Origin: Burkholderiales bacterium
Lineage (GTDB): Bacteria; Pseudomonadota; Gammaproteobacteria; Burkholderiales; SG8-41
DNA length: 64,000 nt
Assembly: GCA_036262035.1 (NCBI GenBank)
Contig: DATAJS010000031.1
Coordinates: 62,001 to 126,000 of the forward strand
Direction of reading: 5' to 3'
Shown in pieces: positions 1 through 7,644 of this stretch; the stretch's first letter is position 1, and the number at the start of each line of letters is the position of its first letter. The notes beneath the pieces were generated by a model. It saw only the letters and a program-made list of their open reading frames with translations. It did not search any database and was not told the origin of the DNA. The translations under genes were made by a program, and so were the position numbers.

Positions 1-115
1 CGTATTGCGCCCAGTCGTCGCCCCAGCCGTGCGCGCTCGTGAGCGTGGCCAAGCCGGCGACGGCGTAGGCGGCGAGCAGCAACCAGCCTGCGGGTTCGAG
101 ACGTGGAGCGCGCAC
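1..115 (-). CDS. N-terminal fragment of a membrane glycosyltransferase-like protein (partial)
   Basis: Reading leftward from a GTG at 113-115, which directly follows an in-frame TGA, gives 38 codons open to the window edge. The peptide has a short Arg/Pro start, a hydrophobic segment (GWLLLAAYAVAGLATL) and then the motif HGWGDDWAQY. A first transmembrane helix followed by an acidic GDD-type loop is typical of ArnT/PMT-like (GT39/GT-C) integral membrane glycosyltransferases. No good Shine-Dalgarno sequence is visible. The start lies inside the first codons of gluQ on the other strand, so the two genes would be divergent with overlapping 5' ends. Only the N terminus is present, so the family call is tentative. 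Confidence 0.5.
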   Translation of the reverse strand, partial: MRAPRLEPAGWLLLAAYAVAGLATLTSAHGWGDDWAQY

Positions 116-1077
116 TCAGCAAAGCGCGTTCGTGTGGTTGTGAGTCTGTAAGATTACCAACTGGACTGTTCTCTGAATCCTCGATCCTGAATCCCGCATA
201 CAAGGGGCGCTTCGCGCCCTCTCCCACCGGTCCGCTGCACGCAGGCTCGCTCGTCGCCGCGGTCGCGAGCTATCTCGACGCCCGCGCGAACGGCGGTGAA
301 TGGCGGGTGCGCATCGAGGACGTGGACACGCCGCGCACCGTCGCCGGCGCTTCCGATGACATCCTGCGCACGCTGGAGGCGTTCGGCATGGCGTGGGATG
401 GCGAGGTCATCTATCAGAGCGCGCGCGGCGGTGCTTACGGCGCGGCGCTCGACGCGCTGCGCACGCAGGACAAGGTCTACCCCTGCGGCTGCACGCGCCG
501 CGAGATCGCCGATTCGGCGGTCGCCGGCATCGAAGGTTACGTCTATCCCGGCACGTGCAGGAACGGGCTCGCGCCCGGGCGCGAAGCGCGCGCGTGGCGA
601 GTGCGCACCGAGGGAACGAAGGTCGCTTTCGACGATGCGATCCAGGGGCGCGTCGAGCACGACCTCGAGCGCGATATCGGCGACTTCGTGCTGTATCGCG
701 CCGACCGCATCTATGCGTACCAGCTCGCGGTGGTCGTCGACGACGCCGAGCAGGGCATCACGCACGTCGTGCGCGGCGCGGACCTGCTCGAATCGTCGCC
801 GCGGCAGATCTACCTCCAGCAGCTCCTCGGTTTTCCGACACCGCGCTACGCGCACCTGCCCATCGCGGTGAACGCAGCCGGGCAGAAGCTCTCGAAGCAG
901 ACCCTCGCGCCTGCGATCGACACCTCACGCGCGGCGGCGGAGCTCACGCGCGCACTGGCATTCCTGGGCCACGAGGTGCCCGCGGGAGAATCGAGCCTGG
1001 ATGAGATCTGGCGCTGGGCGCGCGCGAGCTGGCGGCTGGACCGCGTCCCGCGGGTGCGCGCGATTCCCGTGGATTAA
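103..1077 (+). CDS. gluQ: Glutamyl-Q tRNA(Asp) synthetase
   Basis: This enzyme attaches glutamate to the queuosine base at position 34 of tRNA(Asp). It is a stand-alone GluRS catalytic domain without the anticodon-binding half, and the 324-residue length fits. The class I signature PSPTGPLHAGSL lies at residues 39-50, the zinc-type cysteines C128, C130 and C152 are present, and KLSK (262-265) is the KMSKS equivalent. The only ATG/GTG/TTG start before the conserved core is the GTG at 103. It adds about 32 unconserved residues, so the true start may be a rarer codon nearer base 187. The stop overlaps the convergent stop of the next gene (TAA at 1075-1077 against 1074-1076). Confidence 0.9.
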   Translation: MERALSKARSCGCESVRLPTGLFSESSILNPAYKGRFAPSPTGPLHAGSLVAAVASYLDARANGGEWRVRIEDVDTPRTVAGASDDILRTLEAFGMAWDGEVIYQSARGGAYGAALDALRTQDKVYPCGCTRREIADSAVAGIEGYVYPGTCRNGLAPGREARAWRVRTEGTKVAFDDAIQGRVEHDLERDIGDFVLYRADRIYAYQLAVVVDDAEQGITHVVRGADLLESSPRQIYLQQLLGFPTPRYAHLPIAVNAAGQKLSKQTLAPAIDTSRAAAELTRALAFLGHEVPAGESSLDEIWRWARASWRLDRVPRVRAIPVD

Positions 1078-1847
1078 GCGCCGAGCACCGGCGAGCCGTG
1101 CTCGAACGCGACGAGCTGCCCGCCGCCCATCTTCGTCCACGTCTCGTTGTCGGTGAGCGGCGTCGTCGCGATCACCGCGACCTTGTCGTCGGGTGTGGTG
1201 ACCGCGTTGAAATCGACCGTGACGTCCTGGTCGATGAGGTGCGCCTGCGCGAACGGCGCGTGGCGCAGGATGTAGCAGAGGTTGTCGTAGCAGTGCGCGA
1301 AGAAGTAATCGCCGTTCGACAGCAGATAGTTGAAGCGGCCGTGCTGCGCGATCTCGCGCGTCACCTCGACCAGCAGCGCATAGGCGTCCGGCAGCGACGG
1401 CGGGCCGCCGGGAAACGCGTCGCGCAACCGTTCGAGCATGTAGCAGAACGCGAGCTCGCTGTCGGTCGTGCCGACGGGCTGGTAGTAGCCGCGCAGGTCC
1501 GGCTCGAACGTCTTCACCGTGCCGTTGTGCGCGAAGATCCAGTAGCGACCCCACAGCTCGCGCACGAATGGATGCGTGTTCTCCAGCGCGACCACGCCCT
1601 GGGTCGCGCGGCGGATATGCGCGACGACGTTCATCGAGCGTATCGGGTAGTTGCGCACGAGCGCGGCGATCGGCGACTCCACCGCGGATTTCGAATCGAT
1701 GAAGACGCGCGCGCCGCGGCCTTCGAAGAACGCGATCCCCCAGCCGTCGGCGTGATTGTCGGTCGCCCCGCCGCGGCGATGGAAACCTTCGAAGGAAAAG
1801 CAGATGTCAGTGGGCACGTTGCAGTTCATGCCGAGGAGCTGGCACAT
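1074..1847 (-). CDS. Class II glutamine amidotransferase (YafJ-like)
   Basis: A 257-residue N-terminal-nucleophile hydrolase of the YafJ/GATase II type. Cys2 directly follows the start Met (MCQLLGMNCN) and would be the catalytic nucleophile once Met1 is removed. The family landmarks ADGWGIAF, HIRRAT, THPF and FAHNGT are visible. These form the glutaminase pocket, so the protein probably releases ammonia from glutamine or a gamma-glutamyl compound; the acceptor substrate is unknown for this family. The ATG at 1847 was chosen because it exposes Cys2 and has GAGGAGCG just upstream. The gene starts 11 bases after the stop of the patatin gene on the same strand, so the two are probably co-transcribed. 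Confidence 0.88.
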   Translation of the reverse strand: MCQLLGMNCNVPTDICFSFEGFHRRGGATDNHADGWGIAFFEGRGARVFIDSKSAVESPIAALVRNYPIRSMNVVAHIRRATQGVVALENTHPFVRELWGRYWIFAHNGTVKTFEPDLRGYYQPVGTTDSELAFCYMLERLRDAFPGGPPSLPDAYALLVEVTREIAQHGRFNYLLSNGDYFFAHCYDNLCYILRHAPFAQAHLIDQDVTVDFNAVTTPDDKVAVIATTPLTDNETWTKMGGGQLVAFEHGSPVLGA

Positions 1848-1858
1848 GGCGTCGCTCC

Positions 1859-2734
1859 TCAGGCCGACGGCGCCCGGCGCGCCGCCTTGCGCCGCGCCGC
1901 TTCGCGCACGAGCTCGGCGACCCGCGGTCCCGCGCCCTGCGCCGCACGCGCGCCCGCCGCGATGTTCTCGCGCTTCGCGCTGAAGTCGAGGAGCCGCGTA
2001 CGCACCGTATCGGGCCTGATGACGAGGTCGGCATCCTTGAGATCGTCCTCGGCGAGCTCGCGCGAGCGCCAGTAGCGCGTGAGGTCGACCGCGATGACGA
2101 CGTCGGCGCCCATCGCGCGCGCCACGCGCACCGGCACCGGGCTCGTCAGACCGCCGTCGACGTACTCGACGCCTTCGATCACCGGCGGGATGAACAGATC
2201 GGGGACGCTGCTCGACGCGCGCACCGCGAGGCCCGTCTCGCCGCGGTTGAAGATGACCATGCGGCCGGTCTTCGCGTCGGTCGCGACGACCGCGAACGGC
2301 TTGGAGAGCAGCTCGATGGGGCGGTTGCCGACCGTGCGATTGACGAACTCCTGCAACGCTTCGCCGCGCACCCAGCCTTTGCCGAAGAGCGAGAAATCGA
2401 CGAGCGCGCCCTGGTCGAGATCCGCCGCGAGACGCTCGAGCTCGGCGCCCGAGAGCCCGCTCGCGTACAGCGCCGCGACGATCGCGCCCGAGCTGCTGCC
2501 GGTGACGATGTCGGGGTGGACGCCGGCGTCTTCGAGCGCGCGGATCACGCCCACGTGCGCGAAGCCTCGGGCGCCGCCGCCCCCGAGCGCGAGCGCGACC
2601 AGCGGCCGCTCCGACTTGACCGGCACGATGGCCTGCGCGCTGGGCGGTGAGGGTCTGGGGTTGTCCAGCGCCAGGCTGGCGCAGGCGGCGACGACGGCCG
2701 CTGCGAATACGGCGAGGAGCTTGCGGATAGGCAT
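1859..2734 (-). CDS. Patatin-like phospholipase lipoprotein (RssA-like)
   Basis: A 291-residue patatin-fold serine hydrolase. The glycine-rich oxyanion loop GGGGARG is at 51-57, the nucleophile elbow GSSSG is at 79-83 with Ser81 catalytic, and the dyad aspartate lies in YVDGGLTSP. The start at 2734 was preferred over an upstream in-frame ATG because it begins a lipoprotein signal (MPIRKLLAVFAAAVVAACAS) with lipobox Cys18, so the protein is probably anchored in the envelope. The likely activity is hydrolysis of phospholipids or other acyl esters; the true substrate is unknown. It lies upstream of the amidotransferase gene and diverges from the Bug receptor gene. Confidence 0.88.
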   Translation of the reverse strand: MPIRKLLAVFAAAVVAACASLALDNPRPSPPSAQAIVPVKSERPLVALALGGGGARGFAHVGVIRALEDAGVHPDIVTGSSSGAIVAALYASGLSGAELERLAADLDQGALVDFSLFGKGWVRGEALQEFVNRTVGNRPIELLSKPFAVVATDAKTGRMVIFNRGETGLAVRASSSVPDLFIPPVIEGVEYVDGGLTSPVPVRVARAMGADVVIAVDLTRYWRSRELAEDDLKDADLVIRPDTVRTRLLDFSAKRENIAAGARAAQGAGPRVAELVREAARRKAARRAPSA

Positions 2735-2828
2735 GAAGGGTTTGCAACGAGCCGGTGAGACAAGTCTACAATGACCCGCCGCGTCCGGATCGACGCGACG
2801 GTATCGATAATAAATCGGAGGAATTGGC

Positions 2829-3821
2829 ATGAGAGTGACACCGCGCACGAGGAGCGCGCTTGCCGTCGCGGCCTGCGCTTTGGCGACCGCAGCGGCACCG
2901 GCAGCGGCTGCAGATGCCGTCAGGGACTACCCCAACCACCCGATCCGCATGCTCGTGCCGAACGCGCCGGGCAGCTCGGTCGACACGCTCGGGCGCATCT
3001 TCGGAGCGGCATTGACCAACGTCGGGGGCCAGCAGGTCGTGATCGACAATCGCGCGGGCGCCGGCGGCACGCTCGGCATGGAGATCGGCAAGAACGCGAC
3101 TCCCGACGGGTACACCATCCTGTCGGCGTCGACCGCGGCAATGACCATCGCGCCGCACATCTACACCAGGCTGCCGTTCGATCCGCTGAAGGATTACGAG
3201 TTCGTCTCGCTGTTCGGCGTCACGCCGAACCTGCTCGTGGTGAACCCGTCACTGCCTGTGAAGAGCGTGAAGGAGCTCATCGAGTACTGCCGCGGCAAGA
3301 ACGGCCAGGTGAACATGGCTTCCGCAGGACCCGGCTCGCAGAGCCACCTCGCGGGCGTGGTGCTGCTCTCGCGCGGCAATTTCCAGGCGCTGCACGTGCC
3401 GTACAAAGGCGGCGGCGCGTCCGTGGCGGCGGTGGTCGCCGGCGAATCGCAGTGGACGGTGACGCCGGCGCCGGCGGTGGCGGGTCTCGTCCGCAGCGGC
3501 AAGCTGCGCGCGCTCGGTCACAGCCTGCCCAAGCGCGATCCGCTGCTCGGGGACCTGCCGCCGATCGGCGAAAGCGTTCCGGGTTTCGAGTACAGCGGCT
3601 GGAACGGGCTGCTGCTGCCGAAAGGCACACCGAGGCCGATCGTCGACAAGCTGCGCGGAATGCTCGTCAAGGCGACCCAGACGCCGGAGCTGAAGAAAGC
3701 GTTCGAGCAGCAGCTCACCGCGGTGCACACGAACACCGGTCCCGAATTCCGCGCCTTCGTCGCGAAAGAGTTGAAGGAGATGGGGCCCGTCGTCAAAGCG
3801 GCCGGGCTGAAAGTCGAATAA
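2829..3821 (+). CDS. Bug/TctC-family tripartite tricarboxylate transporter substrate-binding protein
   Basis: A 330-residue periplasmic solute-binding protein with a cleavable signal peptide (about residues 1-28, Ala-rich end). The Bug fold landmarks are present: YPNHPIRMLVPNAPG at the N terminus of the mature protein, IDNRAGAGGTLG, and HVPYKGGG further on. These proteins bind small carboxylates for TctAB-type permeases, but no tctA/tctB is next to it. Orphan receptors of this kind are very common in Burkholderiales and the ligand cannot be read from sequence. A strong Shine-Dalgarno (CGGAGGAA) precedes the ATG, and a perfect hairpin terminator follows about 18 bases after the stop. Confidence 0.92.
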   Translation: MRVTPRTRSALAVAACALATAAAPAAAADAVRDYPNHPIRMLVPNAPGSSVDTLGRIFGAALTNVGGQQVVIDNRAGAGGTLGMEIGKNATPDGYTILSASTAAMTIAPHIYTRLPFDPLKDYEFVSLFGVTPNLLVVNPSLPVKSVKELIEYCRGKNGQVNMASAGPGSQSHLAGVVLLSRGNFQALHVPYKGGGASVAAVVAGESQWTVTPAPAVAGLVRSGKLRALGHSLPKRDPLLGDLPPIGESVPGFEYSGWNGLLLPKGTPRPIVDKLRGMLVKATQTPELKKAFEQQLTAVHTNTGPEFRAFVAKELKEMGPVVKAAGLKVE

Positions 3822-3838
3822 GCGCGGCTGTGCGAATG

Positions 3839-3868
3839 AAAAAGGGCCGGCGTGTGCCGGCCCTTTTT
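3839..3868. terminator. Bidirectional rho-independent terminator
   Basis: A perfect 13-bp inverted repeat, AAAAAGGGCCGGC (3839-3851) and GCCGGCCCTTTTT (3856-3868), closes a GTGT loop. A-runs and T-runs sit at the two ends, so it can terminate both the rightward Bug receptor gene and the leftward small gene ending at 3886. Confidence 0.9.
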
Positions 3869-3885
3869 ACGTCTGAAGCGGTCGC

Positions 3886-4215
3886 TCAGTATTTGGTGCC
3901 GAGCTGTCCGCTCGCTGAATAGCCCTGCTGTGCGGGGCGCGCCGGATACGTCGGTTTCTGTGGAATGACGGTGACACCGCCCGGCTCGGGGTGAATATTG
4001 GCCGCACGCCCTTTATCGTCAGGCGAGGCGACCACGATGCCCGCGTGCTCCGGCCCCGTCGCGACCTTGTCGACGCGCTTCGCGCCCGGCGCGGGCGCCT
4101 CGCCGTACAGCACGCGTCCGTCCGGCATGATCGACTTGTAGATGGGGTCGCCGGCGAGTGCAGTCGAAGCGGCGAGCGCGAGCACGACGGCTGCTGCTGA
4201 GATGACTGGGCTCAT
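3886..4215 (-). CDS. Small secreted protein, DUF4124-like N terminus
   Basis: A 109-residue protein starting at the ATG at 4215, which has AAGGAGGG upstream; a longer in-frame start at 4245 lacks such a site. Residues 1-21 are a signal peptide (ending STALAG). The mature start DPIYKSIMPDGRVLYGEAPAPGAKRV resembles the short beta-hairpin region of DUF4124 proteins. The rest is Pro/Gly-rich and ends QLGTKY. It is probably periplasmic, with unknown function. It lies 31 bases downstream of the bacterioferritin stop, so it may be read from the same leftward transcript. Confidence 0.7.
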   Translation of the reverse strand: MSPVISAAAVVLALAASTALAGDPIYKSIMPDGRVLYGEAPAPGAKRVDKVATGPEHAGIVVASPDDKGRAANIHPEPGGVTVIPQKPTYPARPAQQGYSASGQLGTKY

Positions 4216-4246
4216 GATGCCCTCCTTGGGAAGTCGTGCGGCCATT

Positions 4247-4717
4247 CTATTCGTACATGTTCGACTGGAGGTAGTTCTGGAGTCCCACGCCGTCGATCAG
4301 CGAAAGCTGGGTCTCCAGCCAGTCGATGTGGTCCTCCTCGTTCTCGAGGATGCCTTCGAGCAGCTCGCGGCTGATGTAGTCGCGCACGCTCTCGCAATAC
4401 GCAATCGCCTCCTGATACATCGGGCGCGCCGAGTACTCGAGCGTCAGATCCGCGCGCAGCATTTCAGGCACGTTTTCACCGATGAGCAGCTTGCCGAGGT
4501 CCTGGAGGTTAGGCAGGCCGTCGAGGAAAAGGATCCGCTCGATGAGCTTGTCGGCGTGCTTCATCTCGTCGATCGATTCCTTGTATTCGTGCTCGTACAG
4601 CCGCTTCAATCCCATGTTCTGGAATATCTTGGCGTGCAGGAAATACTGGTTGATCGCCGTCAGCTCCTGCTTGAGCGCCTGATTCAAGTACGAGAGGACT
4701 TGCGGATCGCCTTTCAT
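4247..4717 (-). CDS. bfr: Bacterioferritin
   Basis: A 156-residue haem-containing ferritin that oxidises Fe(II) and stores it as a mineral in a 24-mer cytoplasmic shell. All expected ligands are in register: ferroxidase residues E18, E51, H54, E94, E127 and H130, and the haem-ligating Met52 (in [18 protein letters not shown]). It is therefore a haem-binding, catalytically complete subunit. It lies 87 bases downstream of bfd on the same strand, the usual iron-storage/iron-release pairing. Confidence 0.96.
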   Translation of the reverse strand: MKGDPQVLSYLNQALKQELTAINQYFLHAKIFQNMGLKRLYEHEYKESIDEMKHADKLIERILFLDGLPNLQDLGKLLIGENVPEMLRADLTLEYSARPMYQEAIAYCESVRDYISRELLEGILENEEDHIDWLETQLSLIDGVGLQNYLQSNMYE

Positions 4718-4804
4718 GCGTGCTCCCGGAAAACCAAATCGACTAGGTTAACCCAGGAAGCGCCCGCGTGGGCACGCGTGGCGTGCGATGCGCGCCGAGA
4801 GAAC

Positions 4805-5041
4805 TCAGGCGGCTGCGGCGAACGGCGGCGAGACGATGTCGGGGAACCGAGGCTGGGGCGCGTCGCGCGAAGGTGAGGCGAGCGTCTCGTGAAGGACCTG
4901 CATCGCGGCGCCTTCGCAACAGCCGCATTGGGTGGCAACGCCGAGCTGCCCCTGCAGATCGCACAGCGTGCGCGCGCAGCCCGCTTTCACGCAATCGCGA
5001 ATCTGATGGTCGGTGATGCCGTGGCAGATGCAGATGTACAT
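4805..5041 (-). CDS. bfd: Bacterioferritin-associated ferredoxin
   Basis: A 78-residue [2Fe-2S] protein that docks on bacterioferritin and reduces its core to release iron. The family pattern C-x-C then about 32 residues then C-x-x-C is exact: C4, C6, C39 and C42 (MYICICHG ... TQCGCCEG). The ATG at 5041 was chosen because it places the first Cys at residue 4 and has GGAGGGG upstream; an in-frame ATG at 5074 falls inside the promoter region. The tail after about residue 60 is Pro/Ala-rich and not conserved. A consensus promoter overlapped by a Fur-type palindrome lies immediately upstream. Confidence 0.93.
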   Translation of the reverse strand: MYICICHGITDHQIRDCVKAGCARTLCDLQGQLGVATQCGCCEGAAMQVLHETLASPSRDAPQPRFPDIVSPPFAAAA

Positions 5042-5061
5042 GTTGCCCCTCCAGTGCGCCC

Positions 5062-5090
5062 ATAGTAGGCGCACCGGCGAGGCTTGTCAA
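5062..5090 (-). promoter_or_regulatory. Sigma-70 promoter of bfd
   Basis: On the leftward strand the -35 hexamer TTGACA (5085-5090) and the -10 hexamer TACTAT (5062-5067) are separated by exactly 17 bases. A start near 5055 would leave a leader of about 14 bases before the bfd ATG. Confidence 0.8.
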
Positions 5091-5272
5091 TGCGAATCAT
5101 TCGCATTTACTGCCTTATTTCTCGTTTTTGCAGCCGGGGCGGCGCCGCTGCCGGGAAGCTTCAGATAGTTCTTCCGATCGCGCAGGCAGCGGTCGCAGAG
5201 CGCGGCGATGTAGCCCCAGTCGCTCACGCACAGGGCGCCGCTCTGCCCGCATTGCTCGCAGGCGTAATCCAT
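5087..5272 (-). CDS. Small zinc-ribbon-like hypothetical protein
   Basis: A 61-residue protein with two CxxC pairs (CEQCGQ at residues 5-10, CDRC at about 26-29), a typical small zinc-ribbon spacing. It ends in a basic, Ala/Lys-rich tail. The start is 4 bases after the stop of the 60-residue gene upstream, suggesting a two-gene unit. Its last codons contain the Fur palindrome and the -35 of bfd. I do not recognise a named family. Confidence 0.55.
   Translation of the reverse strand: MDYACEQCGQSGALCVSDWGYIAALCDRCLRDRKNYLKLPGSGAAPAAKTRNKAVNANDSH
5089..5107. promoter_or_regulatory. Fur-type operator (19-bp perfect palindrome)
   Basis: AATGCGAATCATTCGCATT is a perfect 9-1-9 inverted repeat. The GAATCATTC core matches the hexamer arrangement of Fur boxes. 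It touches the -35 element of bfd, so iron-loaded Fur would block the promoter. It also lies in the last codons of the upstream 61-residue gene. Confidence 0.75.
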
Positions 5273-5276
5273 GGCG

Positions 5277-5459
5277 TCAGTCGTCCTGCAGCGGCGGCCG
5301 CGCGTCCAGCCAGCGGTCGATGCGCGCCGGCCCGAGCTGCCACGCCTGCAGCTCTTCGGTGCTGACGCTCGCGTCGCCGACGCGCCAGCGCAAAGGTTTC
5401 GAATGCCGCGCTTTCGCGTGGGTGGTGTGTTGCCGGTCGTGCTCGGTCAAACGGTTCAT
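5277..5459 (-). CDS. Small hypothetical protein
   Basis: A 60-residue hydrophilic protein (MNRLTEHDRQHTTHAKARH...) with an AGAGGTG ribosome-binding candidate before the ATG. It has no membrane segment or recognisable motif. Tight coupling to the zinc-ribbon gene is the main reason to believe it is real; the overlapping reading frames here are compositionally odd (Arg/Ala-rich). Confidence 0.45.
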   Translation of the reverse strand: MNRLTEHDRQHTTHAKARHSKPLRWRVGDASVSTEELQAWQLGPARIDRWLDARPPLQDD

Positions 5460-5499
5460 GGGTGCACCTCTTACCCATGGACAGCAACCGGTGTGCCGC

Positions 5500-5889
5500 T
5501 CAGCGGCGCGCGGCGTGGGTCGCGAGCAGCAGGTAGGCGGCGCCGCACCACGTCGCGATCGCGACCGCGATGCTGCAGCCGATGCCGAATCCGGCGGCGG
5601 GAATGATGAAGAACGGCGCGTGCGCAGCCATGCCCTCGGCCGAGCCGATGCCGAGGAACGACGTCATCGCGATCAGCAGCCAGCGCCTCACGTAGGTGAG
5701 GAGGATCCAGCGCCGCGCGACGTTGTACGAAAGCGCGAGCTCGCGCGTGCGCGGCGTGCCGACCGTCGCGTCCTTGAAGAACGCGAAAGGATCGAGGTAC
5801 AGCAGCATCTGCCGCGACAGCGGCAGGCTGCGCCGGACCTCCGGCGTGAGCAGCGCTTCGACGCCGCTCTGATCGGGTGACAATCTCAT
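5500..5889 (-). CDS. Hypothetical inner-membrane protein
   Basis: A 129-residue protein with a hydrophilic N-terminal 60 residues and two hydrophobic segments, roughly ILLTYVRRWLLIAMTSFLG (about 62-80) and FFIIPAAGFGIGCSIAVAIA (about 92-112). The C terminus is short and basic. I do not recognise a family. It diverges from aat across a 139-base gap that contains AT-rich sequence and probably holds both promoters. Confidence 0.6.
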   Translation of the reverse strand: MRLSPDQSGVEALLTPEVRRSLPLSRQMLLYLDPFAFFKDATVGTPRTRELALSYNVARRWILLTYVRRWLLIAMTSFLGIGSAEGMAAHAPFFIIPAAGFGIGCSIAVAIATWCGAAYLLLATHAARR

Positions 5890-6028
5890 TGGGCGGGACT
5901 TATCCGACTAGGCCAAGTCTGAACATCCTGTGCGGCACTCGCAACATGCAAAAGTTGCGCGAGCACCCGCCTCGAAAACTACGGAATAATTCACCCTTGA
6001 TGCCGCATCCCGCCCGCGAGCCCTCGCC

Positions 6029-6727
6029 GTGATCCCGTGGCTCGCCCCCGACCAGCCGTTCCCGCCCGTGCAGCGCGCGCTGCGCGAGCCGAACGGTCTC
6101 CTCGCCGCCGGCGGCGATCTCTCGCTGCACCGGCTGCTCGACGCGTATCGCCGCGGCATATTCCCGTGGTACAGCGAAGGCGAGCCGGTGCTGTGGTGGA
6201 GTCCGGACCCCCGCATGGTGCTGGTGCCCGCCGAGATTTCGATCTCGCGTTCCTTGCGCAAACGCATCCGCGGCGGCACGTTCGAGATTCGGGCCGATAC
6301 TTGCTTCACCAAGGTGATGCGCGCGTGCGCCGAGCCGCGCGACGGCCAGTCCGGAACATGGATCACCGAAGATATCGTCTCGGCGTATTCGGCGCTGCAC
6401 GCGGCGGGACTCGCCCATTCGATCGAGGCATGGCACGAGGGCGAGCTCGTCGGCGGCCTCTACGGCGTGGCGATCGGCCGTATGTTCTACGGCGAATCGA
6501 TGTTCACGCGCGCGACCGACGCCTCCAAGGTCTCGCTCGCGCATCTCGCGCGACAGCTCGCGCGCTGGCGCTTCGGCATGATCGATTGCCAGATGCAGAC
6601 GGCGCACCTCGAGTCCATGGGTGCGCGCACGATTTCGCGGCGGGACTTCCTTGCCGCGCTCTCAGAATTGATAAACTACCCTACGCCCACCGGCCCATGG
6701 CGCCTGGACGATGACCTATTTGACTGA
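6029..6727 (+). CDS. aat: Leucyl/phenylalanyl-tRNA-protein transferase
   Basis: A 232-residue cytoplasmic enzyme that transfers Leu or Phe from tRNA to N-terminal Arg/Lys of proteins, creating a degradation signal for ClpS/ClpAP. Family landmarks are clear: [62 protein letters not shown] and [12 protein letters not shown]. The GTG at 6029 gives the normal N terminus ([12 protein letters not shown]). It overlaps bpt by 17 bases, so the two transferases are translationally coupled. Confidence 0.95.
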   Translation: MIPWLAPDQPFPPVQRALREPNGLLAAGGDLSLHRLLDAYRRGIFPWYSEGEPVLWWSPDPRMVLVPAEISISRSLRKRIRGGTFEIRADTCFTKVMRACAEPRDGQSGTWITEDIVSAYSALHAAGLAHSIEAWHEGELVGGLYGVAIGRMFYGESMFTRATDASKVSLAHLARQLARWRFGMIDCQMQTAHLESMGARTISRRDFLAALSELINYPTPTGPWRLDDDLFD

Positions 6728-7457
6728 CTTCCCGCTGTCGGTATTGCAGTTCTACGCGACGGCGCCCTACCCGTGCAGCTACCTGCCGGAGCGCATGGCG
6801 CGCTCGCAGGTCGCCACGCCCAGTCATCTCATCGACGGCTCGGTCTACGGCGAGCTCGTGCGCGCAGGCTTTCGCCGCAGCGGCGCATTCACCTATCGTC
6901 CGTACTGCGACAACTGCCGTGCGTGCGTGCCGGTGCGCATCGTCGCCGAGGAGTTCACGCCCAACCGCGCGCAGCGCCGCGCCTGGAAGCGCCATTCGGA
7001 TCTCACGTCCGAGATGCTCGACCTCAAGTACAGCGCGGAGCATTACGCGCTCTATCTTCGCTATCAGTCGCGCCGGCACAGCGGCGGCGGCATGGACCAG
7101 GACAGCCGCGAGCAGTACCGCCACTTCCTGCTCCAGAGCAACGTCGATTCACGGCTGATCGAGTTTCGCGAGAACGGCGCGCTGCGCATGGTGAGCATCG
7201 TCGACGAGCTTCAGGACGGATTGTCGTCGGTGTACACGTTCTTCGATCCCGACGTTCCCGGCGCGAGCTACGGCACCTACAACATCCTGTGGCAGATCGA
7301 GCTTTGCAGGAAGCTCGACCTGCCGTACCTCTATCTCGGCTACTGGATCGGCCTTTCGCGCAAGATGGCCTACAAGATCCAGTTCCAGCCGATGCAGGGA
7401 CTGATCGACGGGCAGTGGCAGGTTCTCGAATCGAAGAACGAAGATCTCCTGAAGTAA
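6711..7457 (+). CDS. bpt: Aspartate/glutamate leucyl- (arginyl-) transferase
   Basis: A 248-residue protein of the ATE1/Bpt family, which adds an amino acid (leucine in bacterial Bpt) to N-terminal Asp/Glu of proteins, feeding the N-degron pathway together with Aat. The conserved N-terminal cysteine region [13 protein letters not shown] and the [11 protein letters not shown] motif are present, as are [21 protein letters not shown] and YLGYWI. The start lies inside the end of aat. The gene is followed by a repeat-rich intergenic stretch. Confidence 0.93.
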   Translation: MTYLTDFPLSVLQFYATAPYPCSYLPERMARSQVATPSHLIDGSVYGELVRAGFRRSGAFTYRPYCDNCRACVPVRIVAEEFTPNRAQRRAWKRHSDLTSEMLDLKYSAEHYALYLRYQSRRHSGGGMDQDSREQYRHFLLQSNVDSRLIEFRENGALRMVSIVDELQDGLSSVYTFFDPDVPGASYGTYNILWQIELCRKLDLPYLYLGYWIGLSRKMAYKIQFQPMQGLIDGQWQVLESKNEDLLK

Positions 7458-7482
7458 CACGCGACGGTTGAGGCGGTGACGG

Positions 7483-7617
7483 GTGACGGATAAAGCGGTG
7501 AGCCCCTCACCCGCGCCCCGGCCCCTCGCTTCGCTCTCCCCACTGACCGGGGCGAGGGGCAAACCTCGTCACCGCTTCACCCGTCACCGCTTCACCCGTC
7601 ACCGCTTTATCCGTCAC
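7483..7617. repeat. Nested inverted and tandem repeats between bpt and pyrD
   Basis: The outer arms GTGACGGATAAAGCGGTGA (7483-7501) and its exact complement (7599-7617) enclose 97 bases. Inside are a 9-bp GC stem (7521-7529 with 7552-7560) and three tandem 15-base units of the form CGTCACCGCTT(C/T)A(C/T)C at 7568, 7583 and 7598. It resembles REP/BIME-like intergenic elements and may act as a terminator for bpt. Confidence 0.75.
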
Positions 7618-7644
7618 TCTTTACCCGTCGCGTAAAATAGCCCG

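Noticed and set aside
7568-7617. Tandem 15-base units before pyrD as a possible CRISPR array.
   Set aside because: The units are directly adjacent with no unique spacers and are too short; no cas genes are present.
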